Below, piece by piece: positions 14,309 to 18,664 of a stretch of DNA of 18,664 bases (its first letter is position 1; every line of letters begins with the position of its first letter). The DNA is from CAZCWX01 sp964502465. GTDB lineage: Bacteria; Desulfobacterota; Binatia; Bin18. Location of the stretch: positions 1 to 18,664 of the forward strand of contig CAZCWX010000653.1 in the NCBI GenBank assembly GCA_964502465.1. Direction: 5' to 3'. Position numbers and translations under genes: made by a program. Under the pieces are notes generated by a model, which was not told where the DNA came from, searched no databases, and saw only the letters and a list, made by a program, of their open reading frames with translations.

Positions 14309-15523
14309 CTAGTCCGTAAACTCTGGCATCACTTTCGTCGCAAAGAGTTCAAGCTGGCGCTTGCACTCATCCCAGGGCATGAGCCCTTGATCGAAGTACC
14401 AGCCAAACCACTCGATGTGGGAGTTCTTGCGCAGGTCGTCGAGCTCACGCTTAATATCATCTATTGTCCCGACGAGTTCGTATTTGGCCTCAACCATGCG
14501 CTCGTAGGTATTCGGCACTGGACCTGTCTCGCCAGGGAAACGATAGGCCTCAAAGAATCCGAAACCGGAAAAGTACTCGATGAATCCAGTCCCTTGCGCA
14601 TGAGCCCCTAAGGTGTAGGCCTCGGTATACGTGTTGCCGAGATGGACCGAACGGAACGCACCGATGCTTTGGCCAAGTTCGAGCTGCCGCCCAGCTTTTG
14701 CTGCTTCGTCCTTATATGCTTCACACAAGTGACGGAATGAGGGCGGGTGCGAAACAAGAATCCACGGAACAATACTCTCCACCGCACACCAGCGGATGGT
14801 CTTCTCACTTACTGAGAAGGGCTGCCAGATTGGCGGGTGAGGCTGGGTGTACGGTTTCGGGATAACGCAGATACGCTGTACGACCCCGTTCTCATCCACT
14901 TCCCCTGGAGCACCAAACCGTGCGGTCCAGTTTTTCGCCACCGGCCAACGCCGAATGCCTTCGTTGTAGGGAGTCGGTATCTCGTAGTATTTGCTCTGGT
15001 AGCGGACGGTATCCTGGGTCCAGGCCATTTTCATGATCTTGAAGACTTCCTCGAATACCGCACGGTTGTGAGCATCGACCTCAGAGCCATCCATCGGTGC
15101 GCCGGTCACATGGTAGTGCTGACCCAAGACATTCGTCCAACGGTCCTGATAGCCACGGGCGAATCCAGCGATAAATCTCCCCTTGGTCAGGTGATCGAGG
15201 ACGGCCACTTCCTCAGCCACACGAATCGGGTCCCAGGTCGGTAGTACCAGCCCCAAAGAGGCAAACTTGATCCGTTTAGTACGGGCAGCCAGATCAGTAT
15301 ATAACAATAACGGTGCGACAGAAGCTTCGTAGCCTTCCGAATGGAAGTGATGCTCGGTGGTGCTCATCGCATCAAAGCCCATCTCATCGGCCATCTGCGC
15401 AATCGCGCGCACCTCTTCTAGCATCTGCTGATATTTTTCGTTATTGCGCCCGATCGGCCGTAGCTGCTCCCGCTCCTCAAACGTCCCGGGAATTGTCGGC
15501 AGGATAAATAAGTTGAACTTCAT
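14309..15523 (-). CDS. LLM-class flavin-dependent oxidoreductase
   Basis: This luciferase-like monooxygenase (404 residues) would use reduced FMN or F420 to oxidise or reduce an organic substrate in the cytosol. The TIM-barrel family marks are visible: MKFNLFILPTIPG at the start, STTEHHFH near 54-61 (active-site histidines of the alkanal monooxygenase group), ASLGLVLPTWDPIRVAEEVA near 88-107, and LDHLTKGRFIAGFARGY near 109-125. The C-terminal part has the usual insertion and a closing FGWYFDQGLMPWDECKRQL. ATG with AAGGAGA about 8 nt upstream. It is the last gene of the minus-strand operon, 25 bp after the alpha/beta hydrolase. The substrate cannot be read from sequence; a hydrolase and a sterol-carrier-like partner suggest a hydrophobic compound. 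Confidence 0.88.
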   Translation of the reverse strand: MKFNLFILPTIPGTFEEREQLRPIGRNNEKYQQMLEEVRAIAQMADEMGFDAMSTTEHHFHSEGYEASVAPLLLYTDLAARTKRIKFASLGLVLPTWDPIRVAEEVAVLDHLTKGRFIAGFARGYQDRWTNVLGQHYHVTGAPMDGSEVDAHNRAVFEEVFKIMKMAWTQDTVRYQSKYYEIPTPYNEGIRRWPVAKNWTARFGAPGEVDENGVVQRICVIPKPYTQPHPPIWQPFSVSEKTIRWCAVESIVPWILVSHPPSFRHLCEAYKDEAAKAGRQLELGQSIGAFRSVHLGNTYTEAYTLGAHAQGTGFIEYFSGFGFFEAYRFPGETGPVPNTYERMVEAKYELVGTIDDIKRELDDLRKNSHIEWFGWYFDQGLMPWDECKRQLELFATKVMPEFTD

Positions 15524-15548
15524 TGGCAGCTCTCCTTCCCCACGGGGA

Positions 15549-16391
15549 TTAACGATGTGGTAAAACCTTCGCCAGCACAGGCAGAAGATATTTCTTAAAC
15601 GTTACCGGATTTTCGCACATGGGGAAATGGCCAATCTCCTCCATGATGATACATTCTGAGTTTTTGACCTTTTTGGCCGTCTGCTCCGTCATTTCCGGCG
15701 TACAGGCAAAATCATACACCCCAGTCATGAAATAAATGGGAACCTTGCCGGAAATCTTCCCGACCAGTTCACGAAAGTCGTGATCCACACTGTAGAAGTA
15801 CAGATCTCCCTTGAAAATGCCTGGACCGCCTTGTGCATAATACCACCAGGTCTCTCGGCGGTACTCTTCTGGGCTTTGTGGAGCCATGAGTCCGTAGACA
15901 GAGGTGGCGCAGACTTCACCGCCGTGCATGTGGGGGTTCCACAACCAATCCAGCCACCAGCCCGGAGAATAGTCACAGGCCTCGATGGCGATCAGGGCAC
16001 GCACCTCATCAGCGAAATTGAGAGCAAGGTGAAGGCAAATATTTCCTCCCATCGAACTCCCCATAATCACTGGTTTGTCCAGACCAAGTGCTTTGCAGAA
16101 CGCCATGACAAACTCAGAATAGAACTTCGCCGTCAGCTTATATTCCTCCTTCCACCACCCTTTTGGCGGGATGGACTTCCCGTGGCGGGGAAGGTCAAGG
16201 GCGATCACCCGGAAGTTTTGGTTGATGTCCGGGTCGCACAGTTGATGGCGCCACTCTCGGGAATCTGTGCCAGCGGTATGTAAGCAAACCAGAGGAATCC
16301 CCTGACCAGCCTCTTCGTAAAAGATCCGATATTCTTCGCCTTCATAAGGCACGTAGATATAACGACCGGTAATCGGTTCCACCTTGGCCAT
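15549..16391 (-). CDS. alpha/beta hydrolase
   Basis: This alpha/beta-fold hydrolase has 280 residues, with an HTAG oxyanion block at 38-41, the nucleophile elbow GSSMGG with S113, acid D227 (TGVYDFACTP) and base H255 (EIGHFPMCENP). The triad is complete, so it should cleave an ester, lactone, C-C or similar bond. DLPRHGKS at 66-73 is the usual family block. The cap region (about 140-200) is rich in Trp and Tyr (WWLDWLW, TWWYYAQGG), pointing to an aromatic or hydrophobic substrate. No signal peptide, so it is cytosolic. ATG 16391 with GGGAGG 8 nt upstream. It lies 13 bp after the SCP2-like gene and 25 bp before the oxidoreductase gene, in one operon. Confidence 0.88.
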   Translation of the reverse strand: MAKVEPITGRYIYVPYEGEEYRIFYEEAGQGIPLVCLHTAGTDSREWRHQLCDPDINQNFRVIALDLPRHGKSIPPKGWWKEEYKLTAKFYSEFVMAFCKALGLDKPVIMGSSMGGNICLHLALNFADEVRALIAIEACDYSPGWWLDWLWNPHMHGGEVCATSVYGLMAPQSPEEYRRETWWYYAQGGPGIFKGDLYFYSVDHDFRELVGKISGKVPIYFMTGVYDFACTPEMTEQTAKKVKNSECIIMEEIGHFPMCENPVTFKKYLLPVLAKVLPHR

Positions 16392-16404
16392 GGTACGGTC
16401 CTCC

Positions 16405-16794
16405 CTACTCTTTCACGTTGCGCATCAGGTCGAGTGTCCAGGTAAACGCGCGGAGGTTTTGCCACATTACCTTGACATCGCCTTCAATCTTGAGCCGACC
16501 GTGCAGGGGATGTGCCATCGCCCAGATATCGTTATACATCGGCGGTGGAACAGGTTGGATGAACTTGCTCCAACTCTCCAGCGGACCACGCAGAGCAAAC
16601 TGGGATGTCGTCTCAGGACCAATATCGTGGGCAATCCGGGCCATTGATCCATTCACAAAAGATACCACGTATGCAGCGCTGCCGAATTCCAGCAGTACGT
16701 CAGCGGAGAAATGCCTGCCGATAATTTTCGTCACACTGTCCTGGTTCACCAGGGTCTGCCAGCGTTCCATCCACTGGGCATCGAACGCAGCCAT
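16405..16794 (-). CDS. SCP2-like (sterol carrier) small protein
   Basis: This small 129-residue protein resembles stand-alone SCP2 sterol-binding domains, which hold a hydrophobic ligand in a beta-sheet pocket. Supporting blocks are FGSAAYVVSFVNGSMARI, then FALRGPLESWSKFIQPVPPP and HPLHGRLKIEGDVKVMWQNL, where the G.L.I.GD turn is characteristic of the family. There is no signal peptide or membrane span. ATG 16794 with GGAGG 9 nt upstream. It lies between the HEAT-repeat gene (14 bp gap) and the hydrolase gene (13 bp gap), consistent with one transcript. It probably binds or presents the substrate of the hydrolase or oxidoreductase; this is inference. The family assignment rests on pattern, not alignment. 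Confidence 0.65.
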   Translation of the reverse strand: MAAFDAQWMERWQTLVNQDSVTKIIGRHFSADVLLEFGSAAYVVSFVNGSMARIAHDIGPETTSQFALRGPLESWSKFIQPVPPPMYNDIWAMAHPLHGRLKIEGDVKVMWQNLRAFTWTLDLMRNVKE

Positions 16795-16808
16795 GATGGG
16801 GTTCCTCC

Positions 16809-18128
16809 TTACTGTGAAGAGTTGCCAGTTGTCTGCATGCCTTTCTGTACTGACTGGCTACTGGCTACTGACTCCTTTGTTCTCTCTGCGAGCAGCCGAT
16901 CACTGATCAACACCAAGGCTTCGGCAGAGGAGTGCCGGACCTCTTCGCGCTCTTCTGTCAGTTGGTCAAGCAGGAGCGGAATCATCTGCCGATCCCCAAT
17001 GCGCCCCAAAGTCCCTAATGCCTGCGCTTTCACATAGCGATCGGTCTCACGACCAATCGCCTCAGCAACCAGCGGAGCAACACTCATATCGTCGGCATCA
17101 CCAATAACCTTGAAGGCATTGGTACGTACCAGAGGATCTTCGGAGGACAGGGCTTTTATAACGAGAGGTTTCGCCGTCCCATAGTCCATACGCGAGAAAG
17201 CGATGGATGCACCCAGGCGTATACGAAAGTCGACATCATCGAGCGCTTGTTGCAAGAGTGGCAATCCACGCGGATCCTTAAAATGGGCAAGCGACGCAGC
17301 GGCGGTTGTGCGAACCATGACCGAAGGATCTGACTGGAACGCTTTCTGTAACAAGGGAAGCGCACGCGGGTCGTCAAGGGTCCCAAGGAGGCCGGCGACC
17401 GCGTCTCGCACCTGTTCTTCCTCATCGCTGAGTTTCGCCTGAAGATAGACAAATCCCTGGTTGTCTCCAGACGCAGCCAAGGCCCGCGCTATGGTCATAC
17501 TCGTCAGAGGGTCGGTTTCCGTCTTGAGGAATTTCCGTAAGGAAGGAAACGTGGCCGGTATGCGGAGTTCCCCTAGCCCGCCGATACCTTGTACCCGCAG
17601 TGACGAGTCCGAGCTGTCAACAGCATCCAGGTAATACAGCAAGGCGGTCTTATCTTTGGTACGACGGAGCCCCGAGAGGGCTAATCGTCGTCCTTGGGCA
17701 TCGGTAAAATACAGCCGTCGGAGGACACACACCGCTCCTGGTGTAGCCAGGTCTCCTAGCACGTCGGCAGCGGTGCGTCGGACCATGGGTTCATCTGACC
17801 GCACGGCTTCATCAAGGACCCAGAGGGCAGCGAGATCTCCCCAACGGCCGAGAGCCCCAGCAACGACGTTCCGTTCGTGTGGATCACTCAAGCGCAGTCC
17901 CAAGCGCAGCACTTGAATGCCGAGTTGACGGAGCACGATCAGACCGTGGACCGTTTCTGGATCATACTGCTGACGGTATGCGGCAACAGCGCCTATTAGA
18001 TCGCCCTGTTCTGCTTGTAAAGCGATGGCGGAGGGTTCTTCTGCACTGGAAGGAGATCTCACACCTAGACTTAGGAGAGCACTAAGCAGGAGTGCGATTC
18101 CAGCCAGAATGGAGTGATGTTTGTTCAT
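16809..18128 (-). CDS. secreted HEAT-repeat protein
   Basis: This 439-residue protein has a signal peptide: MNKHHSILAGIALLLSALLSLG, with likely cleavage near SSAEE (about 30). From about 70 to 410 it is built of HEAT/PBS-lyase-type repeats of about 30 residues, seen as recurring units such as VRRTAADVLGDLATPGAV, VRDAVAGLLGTLDDPRAL, VRTTAAASLAHFKDPRGL, IRLGASIAFSRMDYG and VKAQALGTLGRIGDRQMI. Such solenoids bind proteins, here in the periplasm or outside. No catalytic motif is seen. The C-terminal 25 residues are polar and low-complexity, encoded by short repeats. ATG 18128 with AAGGAAGG close upstream. It is first in the minus-strand operon with the SCP2-like, hydrolase and oxidoreductase genes, although its secreted location does not match their cytosolic one. 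Confidence 0.85.
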   Translation of the reverse strand: MNKHHSILAGIALLLSALLSLGVRSPSSAEEPSAIALQAEQGDLIGAVAAYRQQYDPETVHGLIVLRQLGIQVLRLGLRLSDPHERNVVAGALGRWGDLAALWVLDEAVRSDEPMVRRTAADVLGDLATPGAVCVLRRLYFTDAQGRRLALSGLRRTKDKTALLYYLDAVDSSDSSLRVQGIGGLGELRIPATFPSLRKFLKTETDPLTSMTIARALAASGDNQGFVYLQAKLSDEEEQVRDAVAGLLGTLDDPRALPLLQKAFQSDPSVMVRTTAAASLAHFKDPRGLPLLQQALDDVDFRIRLGASIAFSRMDYGTAKPLVIKALSSEDPLVRTNAFKVIGDADDMSVAPLVAEAIGRETDRYVKAQALGTLGRIGDRQMIPLLLDQLTEEREEVRHSSAEALVLISDRLLAERTKESVASSQSVQKGMQTTGNSSQ

Positions 18129-18421
18129 ACCCCTTCCTTTGCCTCGGCGATAGCAATGACATGAGATATAGCCGGAAAAAGCAAGAAGGGGAAGTTCGGA
18201 GGGTACATATCAATTTTCTGGTCACTCAGTCGGAGATGACAGACAGCAAACCCGCCGTTCACCCTTCGACACGCTCAGGGCGAACAGAGCTGGAGTTGAC
18301 CACGGTGAAGATGGGCCGTTCGTGCTGAGTCCTTCGGCAAGCTCAGGATAGGCTCTGTCGAAGCACGAACATCGCGCAGCATTCGCCCCGCCCCCTCACG
18401 GTCGTGGCTCGGACAGCATAT
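18129..18421. other. intergenic spacer holding dispersed-type repeats
   Basis: This 293-bp spacer lies between the HEAT-repeat gene and the SnoaL-like gene, both on the minus strand. No credible gene is found. Its right two-thirds is occupied by palindromic repeat sequence (see the repeat at 18262-18370). The promoter of the HEAT-repeat operon should lie near 18140-18240, but I see no strong box pair. Confidence 0.45.
18262..18370. repeat. nested inverted repeat of the CTTCG-x-AAGCTCAG type
   Basis: GTTCGTGCT at 18318-18326 and AGCACGAAC at 18362-18370 are perfect 9-bp inverted repeats. Nested inside, CTGAG (18325-18329) pairs with CTCAG (18342-18346) around CCTTCGGCAAG. A related half-unit, CCTTCGACACGCTCAGGGCG, lies to the left from about 18262. 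The mix of TTCG and CTCAGG words is typical of dispersed palindromic repeats in large environmental genomes. Left boundary is approximate. Confidence 0.6.
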
Positions 18422-18664
18422 CTACAACTGACCGATCTGCCGCAGCACCGCAGCCTGGTCCCAATAGATGCGCTCAGCCGCCATTTTGCCGTCGCGAAAC
18501 TGGATGACGATGACCAGCTCGACCTCAATCGGCTTGCCGGTAGGTGGAACACCTGGCAAGAACCAGTCCATCTGTTTCGTATGCACAAGCCGGACTGTCG
18601 CCTCCTCAACGATGGTATCGTCAGTCACCACACGATTGGTGACGGTGTGCTGCCATTCGGAGGG
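18422..18664 (-). CDS. SnoaL/NTF2-like protein, 5' end cut by window edge
   Basis: The C-terminal 80 residues of a small NTF2-fold protein are present; the frame is open through the window end. The visible part reads from PSEWQHTVTNRVV through DDTIVEEATVRLVHTK to FLPGVPPTGKPIEVELVIVI and FRDGKMAAERIYWDQAAVL. The block TGKP-(hydrophobic strand)-F.DGK...ER.YWD is characteristic of the SnoaL-like polyketide cyclase or ester cyclase group. These proteins are about 130-160 residues, so about half is missing. A GTG inside the frame at 18631 could be mistaken for the start, but the family pattern continues upstream. It lies 293 bp upstream of the HEAT-repeat gene on the same strand. Actual substrate unknown. 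Confidence 0.75.
   Translation of the reverse strand, partial: PSEWQHTVTNRVVTDDTIVEEATVRLVHTKQMDWFLPGVPPTGKPIEVELVIVIQFRDGKMAAERIYWDQAAVLRQIGQL

Noticed and set aside
15780..16283. Plus-strand ORF of 167 residues
   Set aside because: Antisense to the alpha/beta hydrolase, whose catalytic triad is complete.

Overview
The window (about 18.7 kb, moderately GC-rich) comes from a bacterial chromosome. The organism is almost certainly Gram-negative with a lipopolysaccharide-type outer membrane, because it carries an LptF/LptG-type LPS export permease. Lipid, sugar and sulfate transfer genes stand next to a flavin-dependent luciferase-family oxidoreductase, an SCP2-like protein and a SnoaL-like protein, and there are several families of short palindromic repeats. 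This style recalls large genomes of uncultured soil or marine lineages once grouped with Deltaproteobacteria (Binatota- or Tectomicrobia-like). That placement is a guess; no rRNA or marker gene is present to settle it.

Region 1 (about 200-8460) looks like an envelope-lipid or glycolipid locus. A CDP-alcohol phosphatidyltransferase with an extra N-terminal domain overlaps by 4 nt with an MsbA-type ABC exporter. Then come an ELM1-family (GT-B-like) protein, a convergent GT8-like glycosyltransferase, a divergent PAPS-type sulfotransferase, and a minus-strand pair made of a LicC/IPCT-like nucleotidyltransferase and a second ELM1-family paralogue. Together they could activate a polar alcohol with CTP, attach it to a lipid, decorate it with sugar and sulfate, and flip it across the inner membrane. 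The product cannot be named from sequence.

Region 2 (8542-10827) is one 761-residue ORF in which LptF and LptG, normally two proteins, are fused head to tail. It is followed by a structured leader (11057-11116) and a secreted protein made of two tandem cysteine-bounded repeats (11138-11827). On the minus strand lie a small coiled-coil plus winged-helix-like protein and an RmlD-type dTDP-4-dehydrorhamnose reductase. A divergent CBS-pair protein follows a repeat-rich spacer.

Region 3 (14309-18664, all minus strand) is a likely four-gene operon read from high to low coordinates: a secreted HEAT-repeat protein, an SCP2-like protein, an alpha/beta hydrolase and an LLM-class flavin oxidoreductase. 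Each gap is 13-25 bp and each gene has a clear Shine-Dalgarno. A SnoaL/NTF2-like gene truncated by the window edge lies upstream, across a repeat-containing spacer. The operon has a catabolic or secondary-metabolic flavour unrelated to Region 1.

The most noteworthy items are the LptF-LptG fusion, the pair of ELM1-family paralogues within a putative sulfated-glycolipid locus, the CDP-alcohol transferase whose N-terminal domain looks like a decayed nucleotidyltransferase, and the secreted tandem-repeat protein with a hairpin leader. No tRNA, rRNA, CRISPR array, transposase or integrase was seen.
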